A DNA stretch of 64,000 bases from Cryptomeria japonica (taxonomy: Eukaryota > Streptophyta > Pinopsida > Cupressales > Cupressaceae): the NCBI RefSeq assembly GCF_030272615.1, contig NC_081414.1, positions 817,418,396 through 817,482,395 on the forward strand, read 5' to 3'. Shown in pieces: positions 10,944-22,978 of the stretch. Position 1 is the stretch's first letter. Each line of letters opens with the position of its first letter. The notes below the pieces were generated by a model. The model was not told the DNA's origin. It did no database searches and was given only the letters and a program-made list of their open reading frames with translations. Made by a program: the position numbers and the translations under genes.

Positions 10944-12300
10944 ATGGAAGCTAACACTTCTAATCCATCGGCAACTATTTTCAAAAGAGAAATCCCTAAG
11001 CTTGATGGAACTAATTATGGGATATGGAAAATTTGAATGGAAACTCATCTTATATGTCTTGGCAAGGATATTTGGGAGATCACTGAGAAAGGATACACAC
11101 CTTATGATCCGACATCTGGCAATCTTACTCCTCCAGTCTTGGATAAGAACATTGAGAATGAGTGCAGAGCCAGAGAAGCCCTCTTGTGTGTACTTACTGA
11201 TCAACAGATCATGGGATTGGCTGATAAATCATCAAAAAAGGTTAAGTGGGACAAATTGCAAACTCTAAATGAAGGTGATCCTACTGTCAAAATTGCTAAA
11301 CTTGATGGTTACCAGGTAAGATATGAAAACTTGAAGATAGAAGATAATGAAAGAATTGTTGTGTTTATGGAAAGAGTAAATGAGATTGTTATGTGAATTC
11401 AATGTTGTGGAGGATTTTTGAGTGAAGATGAAATAGTTTCCAAATTCTTGATAGCCCTTCCACTAGCTTACAAGATGAAGGTAACTGCAATTAATGAGTT
11501 GAGAACAATGGCTAACTTTTTAGTTAACAGAGAGATTCTGATTGGGAAATTATCTGCTTTTGAGCTTGAAGAATTTGAATCTTCTAGAGCTGTAAAGTCT
11601 GAACTTTCTTTTCATGCATCATCATCATCTACCAGGAAAAGTGATTGGAAAGTTTTATATGAAAAAAAAATTGGAAGACATGAAGGAAGAAGATGAAGAA
11701 TTTGAGAAACTTGAAGCCTTATTTGCTAGAAGAGTACCTAAAGGTCCGACAAGAAGTAAATATGAAGGAAAAGCACATTTTAAATGTTTTTCATGTAATA
11801 AGATTGGTCATTTTGCATCTAGATGTCCTGCAAGAAATGCAAGGTTTGAGGAAAGAGTTAAGAAATCATTTAAGCATAACTAGAATAGATATAGATTCAA
11901 GAAAAGTAAACAATGCTACATAGCAGATGAGGAAGGAGTAACTGATGACTCTAGAGATGAACCGACAGAAGACTTTACTAGTGGATCCGACAATGGAAAG
12001 AAATGGGTGTTCTATGCTTTAAAGGAAGATGAACCAGAACCAGCTATCCAAAATGAAGAAAAAGCCCTGGCAACAAAAGTTGAAGATAAGGATGAATGGT
12101 TAATTGATAGTGGATGCTCACATCATATGACTGGAGATAAAGGGAAATTTCTGTCCTTACAAGAATGCAATGGCGGTCAAGTTAGATTTGGAGATGAAAA
12201 AGCTTGTATGATCAGAGGTAGAGGTATTATTTCTCTGGATGGTAAGAATAACACTGATAATGTCTATTATGTAGAAGGTTTAAAGCCTAATCTTTGAGTG
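10944..12300 (+). pseudogene. Copia gag-protease, truncated by a LINE, arm 1
   Basis: From an ATG at 10944 the frame starts MEANTSNPSATIFKREIPKL and continues as a UBN2-type Copia gag. A CCHC zinc knuckle (CFSCNKIGHFASRCP) lies near 11790-11835. After an acidic linker comes the protease active site WLIDSGCSHHMTGDKGKF near 12096-12150, and the frame reaches GLKPNL where normal Copia pol would continue LLSV. Breaks: TGA after GIWKI, TGA before the CCGGFL segment, a frameshift near 11670 and TAG after FKHN. At 12300/12301 the element is cut by the 3' end of a LINE in the opposite orientation. Integrase, reverse transcriptase, RNase H and 3' LTR are absent. Confidence 0.88.
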
Positions 12301-12477
12301 TTTTTGATTGAGGAAAAAGAAGGTTTCGAAGGGGCCCCAAAACCCTTTACAAGAAGAACTAAAACAACTTAAACAACAAAAGTGATGAGAAACAAAAAAG
12401 ATTAGAACCACAAAAAACCAACAGAAAACCAGAGAAAACCCAAAAAAGCCCCATTAAGCCAGCAGGCCTTCCAGAAT

Positions 12478-14194
12478 TTAGATTTTTTCCAGGGCTTTTG
12501 CCAGGGTGTTGCTAATTTCGTGCAGCTCCTTGATGTTGTCTTTGAGGTTAGGGGGATCCTTAGCGGATGCAGCCACAACTTTCTTGACACTGGCCCTAGT
12601 TCTCTTCGTAGTACTGGCCACCTGAGTAGCATTACCACTTCCAGTCTGGATGGTCTCATCATCCAGGTCAAGATCCACAACTGGATTTGGAGTGCAGGTA
12701 TGATAAAAAACCTTGGCGATGTCCTCTAGGTTTTTAGTGATGGCAAAGAGGATACATGGGATAACCCCCATCAGATTTTTCATCGCTTCTTTTCCCTCTT
12801 CCAGTGATTTTACCTTATTCTCCATTTCCTACTTCCATTTAATCTGCTCTTTGTTTTCATCCTCCCTCTTCTCATCCAAGTTTATTCCCTTTTTTCTCGG
12901 TTTTTTAGGCTCTCGTAGGTCCATCTATCATAATCCATTCTCATCTTAGAGAGTTTCTTGACGTTATCTAGGATAAGCCCTTTACTGGCACATTCCTTAT
13001 CCTCTCTATCCCTGTCCTTAGTCAGATCCTCAAAATGTTTATTCATTTCCTTCTTGGAATTCACTTTGGTTTCCTCATTATCCTTGAGTTCCATTTCTTC
13101 CATCAAATGGCTATTGTCCTTACCAAGGCATTCGCTAATGATAGGGCTTTCATGAGGAGGCTCATTATCCCCACTTTCTTCCTCATTACCCAGCTCCTCG
13201 TCTTTCCAACTATCTTCACTGTTGGAGTCGTCCATCTCCATTCCACTGCTTTTCTTAACCATTTCCTCTGTTTCTAGCCCAAGAACACTTTTCCTTTTTT
13301 TGTTGGAGGATGCCTTCTCCTTACTGGTTTCTCCCTCTTCCATCTTTCTCTTGCCCGGAGAGGCAGAAATCCTCTTATTTTCCAGTAGTGCAAGGGTTTT
13401 GTAATGCTCATAGATGAGCAGTAGAAGCCCGCAATGGAGAATCATGCTGGAAGGGTTGTTCTTGTGTTTATTGAGGGACCTGGAAAGGGACCAAAATAGG
13501 TAGTAGAGTAGGGATACTTTCTTGTCATGTCTGAAATGGTTTAAGAGCATGAAGTGGTAGGTGTGGGCCCTAGAGAAATGGCCTTCAATTGTCATGTATT
13601 CCATAATTGTATTCAGGACCCAGCCCCACAGCTTCTTGATTTTTGCAGGTTCGTAGTAGCCCCCAGTGGCTTTGCCGATTTTAACCCTCTCTTTCTCTTT
13701 CCGCGGGAATAGGTTGACCGCATTGTTGGAGACTTTAAGGTCTCAAAACAAATTAAGCTTAGTGTGGGGCATACCGGTCATAGTGGATATGAGCCCAGCA
13801 TCTAGCTTGAACTTAACTCCATAAATTTTAAAAGAGCCATTAGACCAGTTTTCAGAAATCTTAGAAATAGCTAGGTTAACCCTACCTTTGTCATAGTCCA
13901 CAAGCTTCTCCATGAAACTGGTGAGGGAGCCCTTCTCCAATTTTGCCCAGACTTTTGGCATCACTTTGCAAGTCGACATATTGTCTAGTTCTTCCCTCCT
14001 CAGGTCTCCTCCCATCTTTGTGAACAGGCTATCTGCTTTGTTTCTCTACAAATTAAAACCTTCTTTCCCGATGTTGGTCAAGTTTTTGAATTGAGTAACC
14101 CACAAAGCGTGCATCAGATTATTAAAGGTTGTAGAAGATCTTCCGCAATGCAAAGTAATGATGGCCTTTCTAGCAAGGCATAAATGATACTTTT
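12478..14194 (-). pseudogene. Extra ORF downstream of LINE RNase H, arm 1 copy
   Basis: Mirror of 17376-19092 with about 20 residue changes across the 240-codon middle piece (12882-13604). The stops corresponding to 17518 and 17822 are present here as well, so the reading frame was already broken before the duplication. Several plus-strand ORFs here are shadows. Confidence 0.55.
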
Positions 14195-14196
14195 TA

Positions 14197-15381
14197 GTTG
14201 TCATGATTAAATTGTCCTTCTCTCCCCATATAATGGTCCTTTCTAAGGAACTCTTTAATGTTTAAATTGAGATCCTCCTCATGCCAAATCATTTGGGAGT
14301 AAGAGTTAACCCTAGTATTTGCTAAATAATCCACAACACTATTTTATTCTCTAAAAGCATGTTGAATAATAATTTCTTTGAAACTTGCAATGATCTCCCT
14401 AGCTTTCATGATGATATTTTCAATAGACCAAGAAGGCTCTGAATCCCCCTTTAAAAACTTAATGATATTAAGCGAATCTCCCTCAAGCCATAATTTATCA
14501 TAATTTAGATTTTTAGCTATAATTAAGGTGTTCAGGGTGGTAGAGGCTTCAGAAAAATGGCTTGTTTGATTCCCCAGAGGTCCAGCCACCGCCTTAAGAC
14601 AACTTCCAGCAAAATTCCTAACAATACCCCCGTATCCAGCTTTACCTGGATTCCCTTTAGAAGCCCCATCAAAGTTAGCCTTAATCCATCCCTGAGGAGG
14701 AAAGCACTAGACCAGACTTTCTCTTCCAGTCTCCTTGCAAGAAGAAGTGGTAGAAAGGTTCCATCTATCTTTAAAATCATCTTTAGCAGCAAGTCCCTGA
14801 TTAGTGCAATAAAGGCATTCAAAAATACTCCTAAAGATTTTATCTGCAACCACTTTAGGAGTAGCCCTTTTATCCCTAAAAATCTTGTTGTTGCGCTCTT
14901 TCCAGATATTCCAAATAACAATTGGCAAGGTAAGTCTCCAAGTTTACATAATTTTAGGATTAGAATTAGGGAAATGCCATTGCTGCCATGAGTCCCCAAG
15001 GGAGATCGGGAAAACCCAGCTCAGGTTCCACTTGGTTAGGATGATTTTCCAGATATCCTGGCTAAAAGTGCATTGATTGAGAATGTGGCAAGCCATCTCT
15101 TCTTCCCTGCAGCAAAGTGAACACCTATTAGGAAAAATAATACCTCTTTTATGAATATTCTCTAAGGTTAATACCTTATTTAGGATGAAAATCTAGAAGA
15201 AGATATTGAATTTTGGAACTAACTTCTTGTTCCAAACTTTAGCCTAGATGGGAATTTCTTCCATCAGGTCATTGTGAATAGCCACAACAAAGGAGATAGA
15301 ATAAGTCCCATCCTGGGTTTCCCTCCATATCAATCTATCATCTTTGTTGTCTCTAGGGATATTAGCAGAGAGAGCAATCTG
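14197..15381 (-). pseudogene. LINE zf-RVT and RNase H, arm 1 copy
   Basis: Mirror of 16185-17373. The RNase H segment is nearly identical to arm 2 over 81 residues (14344-14589, ending QHAFRE). It keeps EGDS and the same shared TAA after FRE. The plus-strand ORFs over 14557-15076 are shadows. Confidence 0.85.
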
Positions 15382-16184
15382 TCATCATTAATACCCCAGT
15401 CCAAAGGCAACTAAGGATTGGAAGGATTCTTGGCTGCAATATCTTTGAGTTTCCCTCTACTTATTTGGGGCTTCCTTTATGTCTTAAGCCTGAGGACTCC
15501 TTCTGGAACAAGCTGATAGAAAGACTTAACCTAAAACTTGCTGGCTAGAAAGGGGTTGTCCTTAGTCAAGCAGGCAAAATCACCCTGCTCAAAGCCACTC
15601 TCCAAAACCTTCTTGTGTATGCTCTTAGCCTGTTCAAAATCCCCACAAATCTTGTGGAAGCCATTGAAAGAATCCAAAAAAAATTCCTTTGGTCGGGAGT
15701 GGAAGTCAAAAACATAATTCCCCTTATTGCCTGGAATAAAATCTGTTCCCCTAAGGCCTCTGGTGGGCTAGGTTTAAGGAACATTGGTTGTATGAACAAA
15801 GCTTTATTAGGCAAACAAATTTGGAGATTCAAAGGGGAGGAAAGAGAATGGAACTCTATCTGGAAAAATAAATATCTCTATATGCAACCTTCTGAGGAAG
15901 AATTCTTTGATAACTCTTTCATTGTTGAAGGATCCGCTATATGGAATGTTGTGCAATCCACTAAAAGTTGGGCTGCTGCTGGTAGAACTTGGAACCTTGG
16001 GGATGGGAGGAGAATAAGATTTTGGGAAGATAGATGGATCCTGGATAAACCTCTGGAGGAAATTCCAATCCTTAAAGATTGGAAAGACTGGTTCAAAAGA
16101 AGGTATGGGGAAAAGGTCAGAGATTACTGGATAAATGGAAACAAGATTAATTTTAGCCAGCAGTGTCTGGGGCTCAAGTTCCTT
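15382..16184. other. Single-copy centre of the palindrome
   Basis: These 803 bp lie between the arms and are not mirrored. They encode the C-terminal part of a LINE reverse transcriptase on the plus strand and run without a break into the LINE of arm 2. The junction with arm 1 is therefore at 15381/15382, while 16184/16185 is only where the mirrored copy stops. This is the shape expected of a fold-back inverted duplication with a short spacer. Confidence 0.9.
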
Positions 16185-17373
16185 CAGATTGCTCTCTCTG
16201 CTAATATCCCTAGAGAAAACAAAGATGACAGATTGATATGGAGGGAAACCCAGGATGGGACTTATTCTATCTCCTATGTTGTGGCTATTCACAATGACCT
16301 GAAGGAAGAAATTCCCATCTGGGCTAAAGTTTGGAACAAGAAGTTAGTTCCAAAGGTCAATATCTTCTTCTAGATTTTCATCCAAAATAAGGTATTAACC
16401 TTGGAGAATCTTCATAAAAGAGGTATTATTTTTCCTAATAGGTGTTCTCTTTGCTGCAAGGAAGAAGAGATGGCTTGCCACATTCTCAATCAATGCACTT
16501 TTAGCCAGGAAATCTGGAAAATCATCCTAACCAGGTGGAACCTGAGCTGGGTTTTCCCGATCTCCCTTGGGGACTCATGGCAGCAATGGCATTGCCCTAA
16601 TTCTAATCCTAAAATTGTGTAAACTTGGAGACTTACCTTGCTGATTGTTATCTGGAATATCTGGAAAGAGCGCAACAACAATATTTTTAGGGAGAAAAAG
16701 GGCTACTCCTGAAGTGGTTGGAGATAAAATCTTTAGGAGTATTTTTGAATGCCTTTATTGCACTAATCAGGGACTTGCTGCTAAAGATGATTTTAAAGAT
16801 AGATGGAACCTTTCTACCACTTCTTCTTACAAGGAGACTGGAAGAGAAAGTCTGGTCTGGTGCTTTCCTCCTCAGGGATGGATTAAGGCTAACTTTGATG
16901 GGGCTTCTAAAGGGAATCCAGGTAAAGCTAGATACGAGGGTATTGTTAGGAATTTTGTTGGAAGTTGTCTTAAGGCGGTGGCTGGACCTCTGGGGAATCA
17001 AACAAGCAATTTTTCTGAAGCCTCTACCACCCTGAACACCTTAATTATAGCTAAAAATCTAAATTATGATAAATTATGGCTTGAGGGAGATTCGCTTAAT
17101 ATCATTAAGTTTTTAAAGGGGGATTCAGAGCCTTCTTGGTCTATTGAAAATATCATCATGAAAGCTAGGGAGATCATTGCAAGTTTCAAAGAAATTATTA
17201 TTCAACATGCTTTTAGAGAATAAAATAGTGTTGTGGATTATTTAGCAAATACTGGGGTTAACTCTTACTCCCAAATGATTTGGCATGAGGAGGATCTCAA
17301 TTTAAACATTAAAGAGTTCCTTAGAAAGGACCATTATATGGGGAGAGAAGGACAATTTAATCATGACAACTAA
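15391..17373 (+). pseudogene. LINE ORF2 C-terminal half: RT end, zf-RVT and RNase H
   Basis: Near 15450-15480 the frame reads FPSTYLGLPL, the plant LINE block after the RT catalytic core. It is followed by WNKLIERLNLKLAG and LYALSLFKIP-like segments, then a tryptophan-rich region to 16100. The zf-RVT domain follows (DRLIWRETQDGTYSI near 16235, then CSLCCKEEEMACHILNQC near 16445-16500). RNase H of the plant RVT_3 type has its acidic residues in FDGASKGNPG (16894), SEAS (17017), LEGDSLNI (17083) and VVDYLAN (17229). Breaks: TAG in the first block (15541 region), TAG after NIFF (16371), a stop near 16621, TAA after FRE (17221). The last is C-to-T-like and shared by both arms. Only the part from 16185 on is mirrored. 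Confidence 0.88.
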
Positions 17374-17375
17374 AA

Positions 17376-19092
17376 AGTATCATTTATGCCTTGCTAGAAA
17401 GGCCATCATTACTTTGCATTGCAGAAGATCTTCTACAACCTTTAATAATCTGATGCACGCTTTGTGGGTTACTCAATTCAAAAACTTGACCAACATCGGG
17501 AAAGAAGGTTTTAATTTGTAGAGAAACAAAGCAGATAGCCTGTTCACAAAGATGGGAGGAGACCTAAGGAGGGAAGAACCAGACAATATGTCGACTTGGA
17601 AAGTGATGCAAAAAGTCTGGGCAAAATTGGAGAAGGGCTCCCTCACCAGTTTCATGGAGAAGCTTGTGGACTATGACAAAGGTAGGGTTAACCTAGCTAT
17701 TTCTAAGATTTCTGAAAACTGGTCTAATGGCTCTTTTAAAATTTATGGAGTTAAGTTCAAGCTGGATGCTGGGCTCATATCCACTATGACCGGTATGCCC
17801 CACACTAAGCTTAATTTCTTTTGAGACCTTAAAGTCTCCAACAATGCGGTCAACCTATTCCCGCGGAAAGAGAAAGAGAGGGTTAAAATCGGCAAAGCCA
17901 CTGGGGGCTACTACGAACCTGCAAACATCAAGAAGCTATGGGGCTGGGTCCTAAATACAATTATGGAATACATGACAATTGAAGGCCATTTCTTTAGGGC
18001 CCACACCTACCACTTCGTGCTCTTAAACCATTTTAGACATGACAAGAAAGTATCCCTGCCCTACTACCTATTTCGGTCCCTTTCTAGGTCCCTCAATAAA
18101 CACAGGAACAACCCTTCCAGCCTAATTCTCCATTGCGGGCTTCTACTACTCATCTATGAGCATTGCAAAACCCTTGCACTGTTGGAAAATAAGAGGATTT
18201 CTGTCTCTCCGGGCAATAGAAAGATGGAAGAGGGAGAAACTAGTAAGGAGAAGGCATCCTCCAACAAAAAAAGGAAAAGTGTTCCTGGGCTGGAAACAAA
18301 GGAAATGGTTAAGAAAAGCAGTGGAATGGAGATGGACGACTCCAACAGTGAAGATAGTTGGAAAGACGAGGAGCTAGGTAATGAGGAAGAAAGTGGGGAT
18401 AATGAGCCTCATCATGAAAGCCCTATCATCAGCGAATGCCTTGGTAAGGACAATAGCGATTTGATGGAAGAAATGGAACTCAAGGATAATGAGGAAACCG
18501 AAGTGAATTCCAAGAAGGAAATGAATAAAGATTCTAGGAAGGATCTGACTAAGGACAGGGATAGTGAGGATAGGGAATGTGCCTGTAAAGGGCTTATCCT
18601 GGATAACCTCAAGAAACTCTCTAAGACGAGAATGGATTACGATAGATGGACCTATGAGAGCCTGAAAAACCTAGAAAAAAGGGAATAAACTTGGATGAGA
18701 AGAGGGAGGATGAAAACAAAGAGCAGATTAAATGGAAGCAGGAAATGGAGAATAAGGTAAAATCACTGGAAGAGGGAAAAGAAGTGATGAAAAATCTGAT
18801 GGGCATTATCCCACGTATCCTTTCTACTATCACTAAAAACCTGGAGGACATCACCAAGGTTTTTTATCATACTTGCACTCCAAATCCAGTTGTGGATCTT
18901 GACCTGGATGATGCGACCATCCAGACTGGAAGTGGTAATGCTACTCAGGTGGCCGGTACTACGAAGAGAACCAGGGCCAGTGTCAAGAAAGTTGTGGCTG
19001 CATCCACTAAGGATCCCCCTAACCTCAAAGACAACATCAAGGAGCTGCACGAAATTAGCAACACCCTGGCAAAAGCCCTGGAAAAAATCTAA
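17376..19092 (+). pseudogene. Extra ORF downstream of LINE RNase H (arm 2), coiled-coil tail
   Basis: One frame runs from about 17376 to 18686 with only two stops (TAG 17518, TGA 17822). A second frame (18691-19092) completes the C-terminus. The first part has blocks NGSFKIYGVKFKLDAGL, MEYMTIEGHFFRAHTYHF and LILHCGLLLLIYEH. These resemble the 'putative plant transposon protein' type of N-terminal domain, by eye only. The middle is Lys/Glu/Ser-rich (nuclear-like, SNKKRKS), and the last part is a predicted coiled coil (MENKVKSLEEGKE) ending KALEKI. It starts three bases after the RNase H frame ends and stops shortly before the LINE 3' end, so it seems to be part of the element. What it does is unknown. 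Confidence 0.55.
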
Positions 19093-19269
19093 ATTCTGGA
19101 AGGCCTGTTGGCTTAATGGGGCTTTTTTGGGTTTTCTCTGGTTTTCCGTTGGTTTTTTGTGGATCTAATATTTTTTGCTTCTCATCACTTTTGTTATTTA
19201 AGTTGTTTTAGTTCTTCTTGTAAAGGGTTTTGGGGCCCCTTCAAAACCTTCTTTTTTCTCAATCAAAAA

Positions 19270-20626
19270 CACTCAAAAGATTAGCCTTTAAACCTTCTAC
19301 ATAATAGATATTATCAATGTTATGCTTACCATCCAGAGAAATAATACCTCTACCTCTGATCATACAAGCTTTGTCATCTCCAAATCTGACTTGACCACCA
19401 TTGTATTCTTGCAAGGACAGAAATTTCCCTTTATCTCCAGTCATATGATGTGAGCGTCCACTATCAATTAACCATTCATCCTTATCTTCAACTTTTGTTG
19501 CCAGGGCTTTTTCTTCATTTTTGATAGCTGGTTCTGGTTCATCTTCCTTTAAAGCATAGAACATCCATTTCTTTACATTGTCGGATCCACTAGCAAAGTC
19601 TTCTGGCGATTCATCTCTAGAGTCATCAGTTACTCCTTCCTCATCTGCTATGTAGCATTGTTTACTTTTCTTGAATCTATATCTATTCTAGTTATGCTTA
19701 AATGAATTCTTAACTCTTTCCTCAAACCTTGCATTTCTTGCAGGACATCTAGATGCAAAATGACCAATCTTATTACATGAAAAACATTTAAAATGTGCTT
19801 TTCCTTCATATTTACTTCTTGTCGGACCTTTAGGTACTCTTCTAGCAAATAAGGCTTCAAGTTTCTCAAATTCTTCATCTTCTTCCTTCATGTCTTCCAA
19901 TTTTTTTTCATATAAAACTTTCCAATCACTTTTCCCGGTAGATGATGATGATGCATGAAAAGAAAGTTCAGACTTTACAGCTCTAGAAGATCCAAATTCT
20001 TCAAGCTCAAAAGCAGATAATTTCCCAATCAGAATCTCTCTGTTAACTAAAGAGTTAGCCATTGTTCTCAACTCATTAATTGCAGTTGCCTTCATCTTGT
20101 AAGCTGGTGGAAGGGTTCTCAAGAATTTGGAAACTATTTCATCTTCACTCAAAAATCCTCCACAACATTGAATTCACATAACAATCTCATTTACTCTTTC
20201 CATAAACACAACAATTCTTTCATTATCTTCTATCTTCAAGTTTTCATATCTTACCTGGTAACCATCAAGTTTAGCAATTTTGACAGTAGGATCACCTTCA
20301 TTTAGAGTTTGCAATTTGTCCCACTTAACCTTTTTTGATGATTTATCAGTCAATCCCATGATCTGTTGATCAGTAAGTACACACAAGAGGGCTTCTCTAG
20401 CTCTGCAATCATTCTCAATGTTCTTATCCAAGACTGGAGGAGTAAGATTGCCAGATGTTGGATCATAAGGTGTGTATCCTTTCTCAGTGATCTCCCAAAT
20501 ATCCTTGCCAAGACATATAAGATGAGTCTCCATTCAAATTTTCCATATCCCATAATTAGTTCCATCAAGCTTAGGGATTTCTCTTTTGAAAATAGTTGTC
20601 GATGGATTAGAAGTGTTAGCTTCCAT
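19270..20626 (-). pseudogene. Copia gag-protease, truncated by a LINE, arm 2
   Basis: Mirror of the arm 1 copy, with start ATG at 20626. The TGA codons at the two early positions and the TAG after the zinc knuckle are shared, so they predate the duplication. The gag frame through the zinc knuckle (19688-20152) is intact here, whereas arm 1 has a frameshift. The protease segment carries Arg in place of Cys after the DSG (DSGRSHHMT). It extends three bases further (NLLSV) to the LINE junction at 19269/19270. Confidence 0.88.
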
Positions 20627-20684
20627 AAGATCTACCTCAAGCAGTTAAGCTTCTACAAAAGAGAACCAAAGCTCTAATACCAAT

Positions 20685-21855
20685 TGTTAGAATAACCAGT
20701 GAACAACTAAGAGGGGAGGGGGTGAATCAGTTGTTAATAGATTATAACTTTTAATCCACTTAATAACCTTTAAATAGATCAAGTACCGATAAAGCACATA
20801 CAAATGCCAGTAGGAACAGATACGAGTAAACAATATAGCTTAACAATTAAACAGATAATTAATGCAAAGCAACCATACCACATAACACCATGATTTGTAT
20901 GTGGAAAACATGGAAAGGGAAAAACCACGGTGGGAAGCCTACCCATAGTCAGATGATACTTCTGCAGAAAGTATGTGATACAATGAGGGGTCTACACATG
21001 TAGGAAGGCATACTGCCTAGAGCATATTGCTCATTACAAAAGAGTCTCACTAACTACAGAGAGGCTACAACCATCTCAAGATAAATGGACAACAATCCAA
21101 TAGAGTGAACTACCAGAAATAGCATCTACCATGCCTGATTAGTCCCAGTTAAGCTCAATACCTGAGGCCTTTAACATCTTCCTTAATCCCAATTCGATCA
21201 CCTATGACTGACCAAATCTCCTTTGCATATGATATTGCATTTCAAGACCATGAAAACTTATTCCATTCCTATTCCACACATACCACGATCTACAATGAGA
21301 TCTTACATCATTTTATACAAACCCTAAGGCCTAAACCAATTAGGTTGGCCACCTAAAATATATTACAATAAGATCATTACATAAATCCCTATTACAATGA
21401 TATCCCATGTCGGCTTAAGACCAAAACAACAATAATAAATCCATAAAGCATCCTAAAACATCCTAGTAATGTGTAGAGTACACATTATCATGATACCGGT
21501 CCATAACCTAGATAGGTACCGAACCTATTCTAGGTCTACCACACCAACGCAATGTCTTCAAGCAGTTGAAGCACAATCAAAGAACATCTTCAGCATCCTA
21601 AAATCCATCTAGAAGCTGCACCAACACCAATTATGCATCCTATTAAGATTCCTCAGTGAAAGCTCTACCGGTAAAGCCTTTAACTAGTGCTGATAAGGGT
21701 TTACCAGAGTGTATGATAGTCTCTTCTACCAGTAACACTAGATCTTCTACTGGTAACCAAAACCTATTTTCTGGTAAGCAACCATAACAGCTAGTGTTGA
21801 CATCAATGATAAAACATCAATGCAACACATAATCAATTCATCCATAATGTCAACA
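20685..21855 (-). mobile_element. Copia 5' LTR, arm 2
   Basis: Mirror of the arm 1 LTR with the same length (1171 bp) and the same terminal bases on the minus strand. Confidence 0.8.
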
Positions 21856-22978
21856 CAAATGTCTCACCACTACATGCACTTGGTTTTTCAATCATCATCT
21901 CCTTCACCTTCTTCCTACTAACAAACATTAGAGATTTTGGAGGTGGTTTTTGGGGAACACTACACATGGTGTCATCAGGTAACCGCATTGACTTTTCTTT
22001 GCTCCTATCATCCAGCGTCTGCCCCATGAGACTGCTTAGCAATCTTCTCACCACTACATGCATCCAATTTTTCATTCATCGTCTCCTTCACCTTCTTCAT
22101 CCAAATAGACAAATACCTAATAGATGGCCAAGGTTTTTGACTTACTTTTTTGGGTACACTGCGTTCTATGTCATCCAATAGCATGAGACACTCCATTCTC
22201 CCTCCCTGAACCCCATCAAAATCAACTTACAATGACATTGACGAAATAGTCAACATACTACAAAGTGGAGTGCAAAGCATACCATGCAATGAAAACACAC
22301 ATATGGATTGGCCAACAAACAGTCACCTTCGATGACAAATGTGTGGCCTCATCTAAAGTCGGCCTTATTTTTTCTGCGACATTCTTCTTTTCTTTCTTCC
22401 CTGACAAATCAGATGCAGGCTCATTGACTGGCATGTTTGTTTTAGGATCTAAAGTCTGCCTTGTTTTTTCCATGACATTCTTCTTTTTTTGCTTCCCCGA
22501 TAAAACAAATGCACCCTCATATGTTTCAAGATCTGTAGTCGGCCTTGTTTTTTCTATAGCATTCTTCTTTTTTTGCTTCCCCAATGAAACAAATGCAGCC
22601 TCATTCACTAGCACATTTGTTTTGTGATTAGCCTTTGATGCTAGAACCTCCTCACCATGGTCTATATTGTCACATAAAATATGGGAAGTAGGATAGGATA
22701 CCTCAATAAGATATTCTTCAGATGTTTAAAGGAATTTAGTAAACTGTAAAACAATATGATCCCTAAAAAATTACCTCTTTTGCAATATTCTTTCTTTCGA
22801 GTAACTCTAAAACCTTCTTCCTTCTTGCCTCCCTAATTGGACTGCTATCATACACTCGCATTGCTTCCTTTATCTCTTCCTTCCCTTCGATAGGAAGCTC
22901 ATCATGTGTTTTCTTGCCATATTTTATGTACACCCGTTCAGTGACACATTTTTTTTGTATACTATACTGTACACCCAT
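21856..22978 (-). pseudogene. Unrecognised intron-containing gene fragment, arm 2
   Basis: Mirror copy with exon A at 22775-22978, exon B at 22327-22701 and exon C at 21856-22205. Exon B is open here across all three 30-residue repeats, starting VSYPTSHILCDN after the intron, while arm 1 has lost a base, so arm 2 is the better copy. The exon C frameshift is shared. GT-AG boundaries are kept. The function is unknown. It could be a host gene piece carried by repeats or a lost accessory gene of a transposon. Confidence 0.5.

Larger units (their letters stand above)
1..15381. repeat. Arm 1 of a giant inverted repeat
   Basis: This stretch reads as the reverse complement of 16185-31924. Position 1 pairs with 31924, 4315 with 27278, 9715 with 21855 and 15381 with 16185. 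The pairing sum drifts only from 31925 at the outer end to 31566 at the centre, so the arms are collinear apart from small indels. By eye the arms differ at about 1.5-3 percent of sites. Arm 1 lacks about 306 bp (junction at 487/488) and 29 bp (near 1176) that arm 2 has. Homology reaches the first base of the window, so the true outer end may lie outside it. Confidence 0.97.
12301..15381 (-). mobile_element. LINE 3' portion, arm 1 copy
   Basis: Read on the minus strand from 15381 to 12301 this is the LINE from within its zf-RVT segment through RNase H (about 14200-14999) and a further ORF (12478-14190) to the 3' end with a short A tail. It mirrors 16185-19269. The piece upstream (reverse transcriptase) is not mirrored. 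In this arm the LINE begins abruptly at the fold-back junction. Confidence 0.88.
15382..19269 (+). mobile_element. LINE (non-LTR retrotransposon) remnant, truncated at its 5' side
   Basis: Continuous plus-strand LINE: the C-terminal end of reverse transcriptase, a zf-RVT domain, RNase H, a downstream ORF, then a T/G-rich 3' region ('gtaaagggttttggggccc' near 19220) and a short A tail ending at 19269. It is inserted in the opposite orientation into the Copia protease region. The endonuclease and the N-terminal two thirds of reverse transcriptase are missing because the fold-back junction lies at 15382. Target-site repeats cannot be tested, because the left flank of the insertion was lost. Confidence 0.88.

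Noticed and set aside
12520-13404. Several plus-strand Ser/Leu/Phe-rich ORFs
   Set aside because: Antisense of the LINE downstream ORF, whose Lys/Glu/Ser-rich codons give Leu/Phe/Ser on the other strand.
14557-14991. 144-codon plus-strand ORF
   Set aside because: Antisense shadow of the LINE RNase H on the minus strand.
15807-16292. 161-codon minus-strand ORF in the unique centre
   Set aside because: Antisense of the LINE reverse transcriptase C-terminal part.
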